In this document: in pieces, positions 37,758 through 46,837 of the stretch
Layout of the letters: every line of letters starts with the position of its first letter
Numbering within the stretch: position 1 is the stretch's first letter
NCBI GenBank assembly: GCA_030432235.1
Contig: JAUIHT010000006.1
Coordinates: forward strand, 310,001 to 374,000
Length of the DNA stretch: 64,000 bases
Direction of reading: 5' to 3'
Source: Verrucomicrobiia bacterium
GTDB taxonomy: Bacteria; Verrucomicrobiota; Verrucomicrobiia; Opitutales; Cerasicoccaceae
Position numbers and translations under genes: made by a program
The notes under the pieces: generated by a model
What the model was told of the DNA's origin: nothing
Seen by the model: the letters and a program-made list of their open reading frames with translations, nothing else
The model's database searches: none

Positions 37758-38981
37758 TCACAATAAACCGGATAGCCGAAGCTCGTGCATCCGCTCACAG
37801 GCTTCATTCTCTTTTTCCAGGCGGGTTGGATCGAGACCAAGCTCGAGCTCTGGTTGCATGAATATCGCCAAAGCTGACCAGCCCCAGAAAGGCCGTTTAC
37901 CACAGCCGACGCCCGATTCCGCAGTGTAATATTCACTAAAGGTGGAGCGATTGAATAGTTGGAAAGTTTTATCCGCCAAGGTTTGCGCGGCCTCTGTCAT
38001 ACCGTAACGACGCAACCCCTGATACGTAATATAGTTGGTAGGCACCCAGGTATTGCCACGCCATGAACAGCACGCGGTGCTTTCATCAGGTAGAAAGCCT
38101 TCCACATAAGTCGGCTCACTGGCTGACAACGCCGGCAAGGGCCAAGGACGCCAGAATTCAGCAGGGTTCAAGAGATGCTCGTCGACGAGTCGCTTGGCTT
38201 GCTCAGGCGACGGTACCCCCGCCCAGAGTGAAGAGAACGCACTGACGCATTTTATTGGAATGGGACGCTTTTCTTTGATATGCCAATCGTAGAACATACC
38301 GTCCTCTTCATTCCAAAGGTGACGTCGCATGGCCACAGCCAGGCCTTCACTGTCTTGACGCAGCATGGTGGCGTCTTCATCCTGGCCGAGAATTTCCGCC
38401 AGAAGTGACAGGGCAAAGCTCTCTCGAACCAAGTAGCTATTGAGATCCGTACCCGCACAGAATAGATTGGGCCCCTCAAAAGCCCCTGCTCGCTCGTAGA
38501 GATTGTCCATACCCGTCTGGCCCGTACTGTACCAGATGCTAAGGTTGGTTTCCTCGTCACGATAACGACCGCGCCAACAAGCGTAATACTTCACCAGCCT
38601 TTCCCATAGTCCCTCCTCGAGCAGCCACTCGGAATGACCGGTTATGTGCTGGCAGATCAACAGTATTTGCCCGAGGAATGGCTTTATCATCGTGCGGTGC
38701 TTAGGGTGAATGCCTCCAGGATAGCCTAGGTTAAATGCGCGCCCAATGAAGCCGTCCTCCTCCTGACGACTCAAAAAAATGCGTACGCCGTTCTTCAGGT
38801 ACTCGGGAGGCCAGCCGGTATACCCCAGGAGGATGCCTTCAAAATACTGATCCCAGTCATACAGAGAGTTATCCGCATAGCCGGTAAAATACGGACGCGT
38901 AGGTAGAAAGCTGCGTACGCCCTGTGGAAGGATGCCGTAGAAATAAGTAATCAGCGCTTGTCGGTATGAGTCCGGCTTCAT
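37758..38981 (-). CDS. Cytoplasmic (alpha/alpha)6-barrel glycosidase, trehalase/GH63-like
   Basis: A 407-residue protein without a signal peptide. Its motifs resemble the clan G-type (alpha/alpha)6-barrel glycosidases: ADNSLYDWDQYFEGILL, IWYSTGQTGMDNLYER with the candidate acid Asp, and near the end CCSWRGNTWVPTNYITYQGL followed by EYYTAESGVGCGKRPFWGW. These correspond to the W-D-x-x-F, G(M/W)D and GWSALA features of trehalase, GH63 and mannosylglycerate-hydrolase-like enzymes. It starts one base after the stop of the propeller gene and is the last gene of the GH4 operon, so it should act on imported oligosaccharides. Confidence 0.75.
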   Translation of the reverse strand: MKPDSYRQALITYFYGILPQGVRSFLPTRPYFTGYADNSLYDWDQYFEGILLGYTGWPPEYLKNGVRIFLSRQEEDGFIGRAFNLGYPGGIHPKHRTMIKPFLGQILLICQHITGHSEWLLEEGLWERLVKYYACWRGRYRDEETNLSIWYSTGQTGMDNLYERAGAFEGPNLFCAGTDLNSYLVRESFALSLLAEILGQDEDATMLRQDSEGLAVAMRRHLWNEEDGMFYDWHIKEKRPIPIKCVSAFSSLWAGVPSPEQAKRLVDEHLLNPAEFWRPWPLPALSASEPTYVEGFLPDESTACCSWRGNTWVPTNYITYQGLRRYGMTEAAQTLADKTFQLFNRSTFSEYYTAESGVGCGKRPFWGWSALAIFMQPELELGLDPTRLEKENEACERMHELRLSGLL

Positions 38982-38982
38982 A

Positions 38983-40137
38983 TCAGGTAATAAAGTCCTC
39001 CAGTAGATACATTTGCAGGCGTGTCCCGCGGTTGTTTACATTGATTAACAGACTTTTGCTATCCGGAGACCAAACCGGGTGTAGATTGGCACGCGTGATA
39101 GTGTGTGGCTGATAAGTCTCGCCAAGGCGTGTATAGTGGTCAAAGCGGGCGATTTCCATACAGCGCCCCGTTGCGAGTTCAATGACATAAAACGGGCAAA
39201 CCTGCCCGTTCGCCGTGTATGCATCAAGAGCTAGATATTTGCCATTGGGAGAGACAACAGGATGCGCCGGCCCCTCAATAGGAAAATCTATCAATCTCTC
39301 TACGTCAGCGGTGACCGCGTCCTGAAGGACAAGCCAGCGATTGTCCGAACCATCCAGCGGCTGCATGATATTAATGATCTGTCGCCCGCTTGGCATCCAC
39401 TGAGGATGTCCAGATATTCTATGACCGTGAGCAATGAAGTTCCTCTCTCTCAGATCTAATGTGAAAAAGCCTCCCCATATAGCCACTTGGCTGTCTCTCT
39501 TACGCCCTGTTCTGGGACGGACTAGCTTGAAGAAGGCCATCGATTCGTCCGCATTGGCGACTAAGTGATGGACTTCCCATGGACACTCCAGATCTACCAT
39601 CTCCGGTATCAGATGCTCAGACGCTTCACCGGGTGTAAACAGTTCCTCGATCTCTCCCTTAACAAAATCGATGCGCATCGCTACACATTCACTGTTTTCT
39701 TTTGCGGATGACTTCGCATTGTCGGCAAAGTCGCCATAGCCGTGACGCCCATTTGTCGAAACGCAGCGAACATGAAGCCCTTCGTAAAAATGAGCGCTCC
39801 CCCCGCCCTTGGCAACATCTGTGACTACTGCGCCCTTACAACCGTTTCGGATGTCATCATAGACGATCTTGGTTCCATCCATACACCACTGCTGATAAGC
39901 CGCTGTGTGATAGTCGTACTTTTGTGATGTGCCGATTATTCGGTTATTACCTGTGGCCAAGTCTCGCACCACAATCTCAGCTTGCTGACCCACTTCCTCA
40001 AAACCGGCGTAGAGCAGGCTGGTACCATTCGGATTCCATGGCGAAAGCCCCTGATAGGCATGCAGCGAGTGCTTATAAGGCGTCTCCAAGAGTGTGACAC
40101 GGGCCTTATTAAATGGGTTTGGATGGCGGCAACTCAT
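38983..40137 (-). CDS. Cytoplasmic beta-propeller protein, PL22 (oligogalacturonate lyase)-like
   Basis: A 384-residue protein without a signal peptide. Repeated TolB/WD-like blades are visible (GLSPWNPNGTSLLYAGF, YQQWCMDGTKIVYDD, HPQWMPSGRQIINI, HPVVSPNGKYLALDAYT, HPVWSPDSKSLLINVN). Several blades carry His in positions that in the PL22 family bind Mn2+ (candidate His in CPWEVHHLVAN and ISGHPQWMP). An intracellular lyase that breaks unsaturated or uronate-containing oligosaccharides would fit with TRAP uptake, but family membership is tentative. It lies 14 bp after the pseudopilin partner and one base before the barrel enzyme, in the GH4 operon. Confidence 0.65.
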   Translation of the reverse strand: MSCRHPNPFNKARVTLLETPYKHSLHAYQGLSPWNPNGTSLLYAGFEEVGQQAEIVVRDLATGNNRIIGTSQKYDYHTAAYQQWCMDGTKIVYDDIRNGCKGAVVTDVAKGGGSAHFYEGLHVRCVSTNGRHGYGDFADNAKSSAKENSECVAMRIDFVKGEIEELFTPGEASEHLIPEMVDLECPWEVHHLVANADESMAFFKLVRPRTGRKRDSQVAIWGGFFTLDLRERNFIAHGHRISGHPQWMPSGRQIINIMQPLDGSDNRWLVLQDAVTADVERLIDFPIEGPAHPVVSPNGKYLALDAYTANGQVCPFYVIELATGRCMEIARFDHYTRLGETYQPHTITRANLHPVWSPDSKSLLINVNNRGTRLQMYLLEDFIT

Positions 40138-40151
40138 GTTATGAAAAGTAA

Positions 40152-40853
40152 TCAGGTATCTTTAAACACTTCGCGAATGCGCTTCACCTTATAACCTTTA
40201 TCCTTGTCCTGATAAATGAGAACTAAGTAGCGGACATTCGGGTTAACAGCCCAATTAGTCGAAAAAACCAATTTCCATTCATCACGATTATCCTCTGCCG
40301 CCAGCTTGACGGAAATCGAGGTGGATCGAGTTTCTTCCGTCATAGGGATTACCGTGGTACGGCCACTAAGTACGAGATTTCGCTCCTGGCCAAGTGCTAC
40401 CGCAATGCGCTCCTGGGTAAGGTTTACAAATCGATAAGCACCCCAACTGAAATCATTTTCATCGTCGGCATATACTCGTACATGATACTTACCTTTTTCC
40501 CCGGGACTGGGTAAAAACAACATCGATACTTCGGAAGCTCCCTGGGGGATGTGGGCCTTCGCGATAGCGACCGGTCGCATAATGCCCTCGGCATCCGGTA
40601 TGTCCCTGAGAAAAGTCATCGGGGTACGGCCTCGATATGTATACTCCCGGGAGAATACACTGGTAGTCAATTTTACTGGGCAACGAATATCACCAACATT
40701 GTAGTAAATATCGTCAACCTGCTCAGGCATGCTCAGGCCCTTAAACTTGATTGAGACAAGAGTTTCGTCATCGGCCATAACATAGCTGCCAAGGCAAAGG
40801 CCACCGAGGAAGAACAGGCTCCAACTGCACAAAAGCTTATATCTCATCTTCAT
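40152..40853 (-). CDS. Small secreted partner of the island pseudopilin
   Basis: About 233 residues from the ATG at 40853, which overlaps the last 17 bases of the giant pseudopilin gene; the ATG at 40847 is an alternative, while longer readings lack a signal peptide. The signal peptide is LLCSWSLFFLGGLCLGSYVMA. The protein is homologous to the product at 7182-7898 (shared segments FVNLTQERIAVALG, WKLVFSTNWAVNPNVRYLVLI). The same overlap with FRWLNEDEI as in the backbone pair makes a coupled two-gene unit. Function is unknown; partnership with the pseudopilin is an inference from conserved synteny. Confidence 0.7.
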   Translation of the reverse strand: MKMRYKLLCSWSLFFLGGLCLGSYVMADDETLVSIKFKGLSMPEQVDDIYYNVGDIRCPVKLTTSVFSREYTYRGRTPMTFLRDIPDAEGIMRPVAIAKAHIPQGASEVSMLFLPSPGEKGKYHVRVYADDENDFSWGAYRFVNLTQERIAVALGQERNLVLSGRTTVIPMTEETRSTSISVKLAAEDNRDEWKLVFSTNWAVNPNVRYLVLIYQDKDKGYKVKRIREVFKDT

Positions 40854-43800
40854 TGAGCCACCTGAAAGAAACCACCTCGAATCGGCGGCCAAAAAGTTTA
40901 TTATCCTCAGCCAACTCGTTATTGGATATCCACGCACTGTGGGCCTGAGCCTGGCTGCTAACCGATGTATCCGCCCAATCACCATCTTCATCTTCATTTT
41001 TTATGAACTCAGGCATGCGCTGAACGACCACCTCGCACCAGGCTTTGGCGCGGGCCTTATTCGTGAAAGGATCGGTGGCCTCCCCATAGGCGCGAATGAG
41101 AAAAGTATCAGATCGCACCGTCATCAAGGGCCCATAAATCCGCAGGATATCGTTCTGTGAAATCCACCCGGGAATTCCCGCCGCCTGTGCTGCTGTCGTG
41201 TTGTTAATAAAAGCCCCATTAGCTCCATACAAGGACGTCGGCTCACCACTCTCTGTCACCGTCTTGGAAAACAGACCATCATTATTCGTCGTTGAGTTAT
41301 CGATTGCCGCTTGCAGGGCGCCACGCAATCCTAGTTCACCATCCACAAGCCTCCGATTAACAAAGTCTGCCATCGAAGGAAAAGGACCACGTTTCTTGAC
41401 TTCTTCGACAATACTTTCCGCCAACTCTGTCAGTTCCGCGTCATTCAGGCTACGAAAGCCGCGCCATTGCCAACCACTACCGCTGTTCGACGCACGCGGA
41501 GCACCAAAACGCGAAATCGGCGCATCCAAATCGTCATTGCTAATCGTTTGCGTGCCGCTAGTAACTGAATCGATGACTAATGTCTGCCCATCGGCAAAAG
41601 CAGTACCTCCAAGAAACGCTTTCCAAGCTGCCACTGAAGTAGAATTAACATTAAATGCCCCATCTACCATGAGGCGAGAGGCTGACGTGGTGAGTGCCTC
41701 AGAGCCTTGAAGTCTATCTAGTGTATCCTCCGTCGTCTCACTGCCATAAGAGAAATACTTTATGGCACTATTAGGCAATGGTTTTCCTGCCTCAAGGAAG
41801 TCTACATCGACTGCCTCAAAGGGAGGTAGTTTTTCTCTTAAATTCTGATAAGCGCTATTCTGCGCCTGGCGGTAGTCCGGCGGAACCGTTGAAAAGAAAT
41901 AGCGATCGAACAGTTCCATGTTTAGCAGATACGAATAGTCGGCGAAGACATAATCGTTATCACTCGAGCTATCCAGACGATCAATGGATTTGAAGTCGCT
42001 TACGGTATCAAGAGGGATGTAAGGCGATGCGTAAGAGTTGCCAATCGCATACGCTGGCATGGTATCGTAGAAGGAGAGATTGGCATGCATCAGTGAGCCG
42101 ACCGATTGCAGAGGCTGACGAGGTACATCGAAAAGAATGACTTGGGTTTCGGAGTTAAACGTCGAATCCTTCCCCCAATAGGCGTAGGACCCGTTCGTGG
42201 ATGGATTAAGGATGTCATCGGTGCCGCCGACTGGATACTCCTCACCTCCCTCGTAGAGATGATGTTCGTAAAATTGACCAAACAGGGTCTCAGGAAAGGG
42301 GGATTCCAAGCGGGAATAAAGCCGGTTAGCTACCATACGACGTGGTGAAAACTGGCTAATAACCGGAACACCATCTACTTCAAAGTTGGTCCCTTTAAGG
42401 CGCCAATCCATAATCATCAGCTTCTGTGCCGCAGTAACCCGAGGGGGCGAAGCAGTAGTAGCTGTGATTGCAGAACCTCCAATGGGGAACGCAAATAAAC
42501 CACCCCGCTTATCGATAAAGTCACTTGTCTCATCAAAGAATTTGGCATTGTTCAATCCACCGCCGACATCCACCTCTGTGCTCTTGCTCTTGGACGACAA
42601 TGCGCTTTCATCGAGCATGCTCAGATTAAAGTCAATCTGGCTGCCCCCCCACTGCTGCAAAGAGTCTTTTGCAGAAACATAAAATTTAAAATAGTAGGTT
42701 TTGTCCGGCGAGGCTAAGTAAGTACCGGGGTCGACTGAATCTGGTTCAAAAGTAACCTCGATAGGCGGTATTTCGATGCGAGCACTGCCATTCTGGAACC
42801 GATTCTGTTCATTGGTCTGATACAGTTCAACAAAGACTCCCGAATCTAATGATGCGCCTTCAGTTAGAATAATGTCCCCGCTGGACAAAGCATCATCATC
42901 CCCCCCCCCTGAAAGACCGAATATCTTAATATCGCCGGGCCCGAATTCCGCCTGTGAAATCAAAAAATTCATATCTAGGCCTTTTTCCACGCCCCCAAAG
43001 AAGGATGTGCTGGTCTGAGCCCTCGGATCGAAAGATTCTGTGGAGGCCTTCGTGGCAGTCCCCCAGGCATTTTCATTTATCAAGGCATCGAGCGGATAAC
43101 CGCGGAGGCGAGCATTACTGTAAAAATTCGTACTTTTACCGGGTACACTCGCAGCACCATTGAGAATGGAATTAGCCGAGCCGACGGGATCTATGCTATT
43201 AGACTCACCATAGACCGGGGTATCCCAAATTTGTACCTGCATGTGAGGTTCAATGGTAAGCCGGTAATCCTTAACTGTAAGCTTAACGTTATAAGGATTC
43301 CAAAGCACAACAGCCGGATAAAAATGCAGGCGCACACCGTAATAGCGTGTTTCCTTACCATCAATGATCTGACGCGGTGCCCTTTCAAAAGTACTGATAC
43401 CAAAACCCAGTTGAGCCCTTACCATGACAGGCGTTAGGGCATTCCACAGGGGTTCGCGGCGAAAGCTATCCGTATGCTGCAGACCGCGATCCAAATCTAT
43501 CGTTTTCGGCAAGCCAAACCAGTTGCCACGAAATACACGATGGTTACTGAATTCAGGCGTCGGAATGAAAAAGCCACTGTCATTTAATTGAGGTCTATCA
43601 TTGATTCCGCCAGCCGGGCCGGCCCCACGCGGCTCAATTTCCGGGGATAGATCCGTCACATCGGAAATATTATCGTGATTATCTGTCGACTCAGCATACC
43701 CCAGAAAACGATAATTTAACTCGTTGTTGCCAACACCAACAATCATTTCAGGATAGAGTGCAAAGTTGGGTTTATAAAGATTGTAGTATTGATATAAGAT

Positions 43801-44943
43801 ATCCCAATAAGGCCCCCAAATGCCGTTAGTGTCGGCAGACAGTTTATACTGATTGCTGGTAATGCTGAAACCATCTGGCCAGTCGGTTTTGAAAATGGAC
43901 TGTGGTTCAGGCCAGCCCGTTTCAGAATCGCCAGAAGTCCAATTAGCCGAATCGGGCTCGAGTTTTTGGAGGAACTGTTGCCACTGGTCATCAAGACCTC
44001 GAGTTAAGTCCAACTTCAAACCACCATGCAGCGTATCGCTGAGTACCCCTGCACTGTGATACGTTAAATTGAGAATATGCTTTTTGGAAAAGGCCTCGGC
44101 TTCATCGACAGGCAATTGGTCAGAGACCAGGCTTTGGAAACTACCCTCAGTTTGTATCCGCTCGATCATTGAGCTGTTGATGGGCAATAGGGTCGTGAGA
44201 ACATCCTCTTCATCTTTATCGATCACTGCAGGATTCGTCTTCCGTGCCGACATAAGGGGAAGGGCTTGCTTCAGCCGCTCTTGAGCACTGTTGGATGTGG
44301 CTATCTCCTGACTACGGTCCCGCGTGTTGACTTTGGCCTTAACACCTTCATCGGAAACCCACCAAGCATACTTGCCGGAGATGGCTCCATCTATCGTAGC
44401 ATTCACTAAGCCAGCCTCGATATCCTGGTAATCGTCGTTTTCCCAATAGCGAAAAACTGGTTGAGTATTAGTCAGCTCTTGAGTGGGGTCGATATCTGTC
44501 CCTTCTTCGTGGGAAATCAACCAAGTTAGATTCGTACTACCCGCATCTTCCGTTGTGCTGCTGATATTTCCAGTCACGGGATCGCGGTCAAGCTCACTGT
44601 CACTATAATCGAGAAGATTATCCTCTTCGACTTCCCAAACCCCCGTCCAGAAACGATTTTCGGGAAGCACATTGATCCGCGTATCCAAGATTTCCGCTCG
44701 AGCAGTAACCCGCTGATCATGACCGGCAGCCCGCTGAAGCTCTCCCAAGGCCTTAAATACGCCAAGTCTGGCATTTTCCCGGGCCTGCTGCCGATAAATA
44801 TTCTGCGCAGATGTTCCCAATTCTACACTGCTGTAAAGAGATAAACTTAAGAGTACCAGCAGCACGAAGCCCATCAGCAACATCGCAACAATCAGAGCGA
44901 AGCCAGGGTGCTCACGGGGCATCGATTTAAGGGGTACGCGCAT
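40837..44943 (-). CDS. Giant prepilin-type protein, Verru_Chthon cassette protein A-like (island copy)
   Basis: About 1368 residues from the ATG at 44943, which gives a short leader MRVPLKSMPREHPG before the prepilin helix FALIVAMLLMGFVLLVLLSL; an ATG at 44991 is also open, and 44922 is a third choice. Blocks shared with the backbone copy: DQRVTARAEIL, SDEGVKAKVN, LTRGLDDQ, VVLWNPYNVKL, PGDIKIFGL, PRQPLQSVGSLMHAN, FNVNSTSVAAWKA, DFVNRRLVDG, SDTFLIRAYG and FRWLNEDEI. Unusually it sits between the GH4 gene and intracellular glycan enzymes, under the same operator (E), so a pseudopilin-like structure is co-expressed with catabolism. Confidence 0.8.
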   Translation of the reverse strand: MRVPLKSMPREHPGFALIVAMLLMGFVLLVLLSLSLYSSVELGTSAQNIYRQQARENARLGVFKALGELQRAAGHDQRVTARAEILDTRINVLPENRFWTGVWEVEEDNLLDYSDSELDRDPVTGNISSTTEDAGSTNLTWLISHEEGTDIDPTQELTNTQPVFRYWENDDYQDIEAGLVNATIDGAISGKYAWWVSDEGVKAKVNTRDRSQEIATSNSAQERLKQALPLMSARKTNPAVIDKDEEDVLTTLLPINSSMIERIQTEGSFQSLVSDQLPVDEAEAFSKKHILNLTYHSAGVLSDTLHGGLKLDLTRGLDDQWQQFLQKLEPDSANWTSGDSETGWPEPQSIFKTDWPDGFSITSNQYKLSADTNGIWGPYWDILYQYYNLYKPNFALYPEMIVGVGNNELNYRFLGYAESTDNHDNISDVTDLSPEIEPRGAGPAGGINDRPQLNDSGFFIPTPEFSNHRVFRGNWFGLPKTIDLDRGLQHTDSFRREPLWNALTPVMVRAQLGFGISTFERAPRQIIDGKETRYYGVRLHFYPAVVLWNPYNVKLTVKDYRLTIEPHMQVQIWDTPVYGESNSIDPVGSANSILNGAASVPGKSTNFYSNARLRGYPLDALINENAWGTATKASTESFDPRAQTSTSFFGGVEKGLDMNFLISQAEFGPGDIKIFGLSGGGDDDALSSGDIILTEGASLDSGVFVELYQTNEQNRFQNGSARIEIPPIEVTFEPDSVDPGTYLASPDKTYYFKFYVSAKDSLQQWGGSQIDFNLSMLDESALSSKSKSTEVDVGGGLNNAKFFDETSDFIDKRGGLFAFPIGGSAITATTASPPRVTAAQKLMIMDWRLKGTNFEVDGVPVISQFSPRRMVANRLYSRLESPFPETLFGQFYEHHLYEGGEEYPVGGTDDILNPSTNGSYAYWGKDSTFNSETQVILFDVPRQPLQSVGSLMHANLSFYDTMPAYAIGNSYASPYIPLDTVSDFKSIDRLDSSSDNDYVFADYSYLLNMELFDRYFFSTVPPDYRQAQNSAYQNLREKLPPFEAVDVDFLEAGKPLPNSAIKYFSYGSETTEDTLDRLQGSEALTTSASRLMVDGAFNVNSTSVAAWKAFLGGTAFADGQTLVIDSVTSGTQTISNDDLDAPISRFGAPRASNSGSGWQWRGFRSLNDAELTELAESIVEEVKKRGPFPSMADFVNRRLVDGELGLRGALQAAIDNSTTNNDGLFSKTVTESGEPTSLYGANGAFINNTTAAQAAGIPGWISQNDILRIYGPLMTVRSDTFLIRAYGEATDPFTNKARAKAWCEVVVQRMPEFIKNEDEDGDWADTSVSSQAQAHSAWISNNELAEDNKLFGRRFEVVSFRWLNEDEI

Positions 44944-45052
44944 AGGGGTTGTACACGCTTCAAATTTTGCAACGACCACCACATCTGTCAAATCTGCTAC
45001 TCATGGCGGGGTACTGTTATACTAAAAGAGGTGAAGAACCAGTAGACATTAT

Positions 45053-46453
45053 TTATATAACATTTGACGTCAACTTTGCTTGGGGCATAGAAATTTTCGA
45101 AGGAAAAAACTGCGGCAGTAGCCCGCGATTGGCTTGCAATAACTCATTGAGCATAGCTTCGATTTCACGAGGATCGTTATTATTATTTAGGGGATCACTT
45201 AGCATGGCTTGTAGAACCTTACAGCGATCACCTTCAATGGCTCCGGCCACAGTCAATTCCTGATTCAAAACATGCTTATGCGTTAGGGTGAGCAGCGAAT
45301 CGGGCAGCGAGCCACAGGAATGGGCGGTAATGCTATCCCGATCAATAGTAGCCATTGTTTCAACCGTGGCACCGCTCGGCAAATTCTCGATCTGCCCAAC
45401 ATTCGGCAAAACAACAGGCTGGATTGTCGACGGACCACCTAGCAGAGCGGAGAGGATGGGCGCAAGTTGCTCCGATGAGGGCTCAGGGGGCACAGAGTCT
45501 GCGCTCTCCGAGCACCATATATCTATCTTCTCCTTAAAGCGTTTGAGCCAAGGGCCGCGACGATCCTCAATCGTCGTCAAACGAATATCGAAATCGCGAC
45601 CGTAACCGGTTTTTTCACTGATGAAATAAGGGAAAAATTCAGAGATATGTCTGTCGCCTGGATAAGGCATGTAGCCATAACGGTCAAATAGCCAAATCTT
45701 GGCACGATCACCCGATAAAGCATCCGAGCCGTTCCCCAGGCCGTTTTTACCCGGATCCAGAGAGCTCATTTTCCTCAATTCAGGCAAGCGCTGGCGAAGC
45801 ATCTCCAGTCCATCCTCACCCCTAATCCGCAAGCGAGTAATCCAGGCAAAGTGGTTTACTCCTGCTATAGTCGCGCACACCTCGCTTCTCCAGTCTTCAA
45901 GATTGAAGAGCTTCTGTAGTTTAGCCATGAAGCCCATATATTCATGGCAAAGGCCCACGACTTTAATGTTTGTCGATAAATCAATCGCCCGGACTATCTG
46001 GCACATTGGATTGCTCAAGTTGAGCAACCAAGCATCAGGACAAAGCTCCTCCATCCAGCGGGCGATAGCTACAACGACAGGAACGTTTCGCAAGGTGCGG
46101 CTAATACCACCAGGTCCAGTGGAATCGCCCACAGGTTGCTTGATCCCGTATTTTTCAGGAATGGCTATATCGTGAGCCATCGCCTCCAGACCGCCGGTCG
46201 ATATACATAAAATCACTGCGGCAGCACCATGCAGTGCACTATCTAGCTTATCTTCCGTTTCGACTACGATATCAGCCCCTACTTTCTCGTTGATAATTCG
46301 ACATACCTCGGCGAGTTCGTGATTCCTCTCTGGTACAATGTCGTGAAGGACAAACGTCGAAGACTGCAAGTGTGGATTGACCGCAATATCTCTAAAGAGT
46401 GTGGGCACCCACTGATAACTTCCACCGCCGATGAATACTATTTTCTGGCTCAT
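45053..46453 (-). CDS. NAD-dependent GH4 glycosidase
   Basis: A 466-residue cytoplasmic enzyme of glycoside hydrolase family 4, which cleaves by transient oxidation at C3 using NAD+ and a Mn2+ ion. The Rossmann motif is VFIGGGSYQWVPTLFRD; metal and substrate motifs are LLNLSNPM, GLCHEYMGFM and GVNHFAWI. The CHE variant differs from the CHS of typical alpha-galactosidases; alpha-glucuronidase or alpha-galactosidase activity are both possible, so the substrate is left open. It is the first gene of a five-gene operon (GH4, pseudopilin, partner, PL22-like, barrel enzyme) with LacI-type operator E about 103 bp before its start. Confidence 0.9.
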   Translation of the reverse strand: MSQKIVFIGGGSYQWVPTLFRDIAVNPHLQSSTFVLHDIVPERNHELAEVCRIINEKVGADIVVETEDKLDSALHGAAAVILCISTGGLEAMAHDIAIPEKYGIKQPVGDSTGPGGISRTLRNVPVVVAIARWMEELCPDAWLLNLSNPMCQIVRAIDLSTNIKVVGLCHEYMGFMAKLQKLFNLEDWRSEVCATIAGVNHFAWITRLRIRGEDGLEMLRQRLPELRKMSSLDPGKNGLGNGSDALSGDRAKIWLFDRYGYMPYPGDRHISEFFPYFISEKTGYGRDFDIRLTTIEDRRGPWLKRFKEKIDIWCSESADSVPPEPSSEQLAPILSALLGGPSTIQPVVLPNVGQIENLPSGATVETMATIDRDSITAHSCGSLPDSLLTLTHKHVLNQELTVAGAIEGDRCKVLQAMLSDPLNNNNDPREIEAMLNELLQANRGLLPQFFPSKISMPQAKLTSNVI

Positions 46454-46837
46454 ATAAAAAGTTAGGATTTGGCACTGCTGCTGATACTGCCCGTAGGGTT
46501 TTGCGGGAAATTGATCCCTACATTGGCCAAATAGACGGGAAGATCAATCCCAAAATGTACACGTGTTCATTTTTGCGGCGATTTCACCCTACTGGGTAGC
46601 CATACATCAAAAACAATCGAGCCTGATGCGGTCTGCACTCCAAAACCAAAGCCGTATGCATCTCCCCTTCCTAGTGATGTTACAGAGCAAGGACTTAACA
46701 CATCGAATGAAAAGCAGGTCTCATCGGGCTGACATTCCCACCAAAACGCCGACAGCAATCTATTTGCGCGGCGAACAGCAGGACGCAGAAAAAAGATGCG
46801 CCTAATGCATGAGAAATTAAACTGTAGTCGGTTTCAG
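46454..46837. promoter_or_regulatory. Control region of the GH4 operon, with LacI-type operator E at 46556-46569
   Basis: TGTACACGTGTTCA at 46556-46569 is a perfect match to the palindrome and is followed by the ATTTTT flank seen also at sites A and B. It lies between the GH4 gene and the lacI-family gene, which reads in the same direction. The rest of this 384-bp stretch holds no convincing gene. Confidence 0.7.

Noticed and set aside
46563-46805. 80-codon plus-strand frame between the GH4 and lacI-like genes
   Set aside because: It starts inside operator E and shows no protein features.
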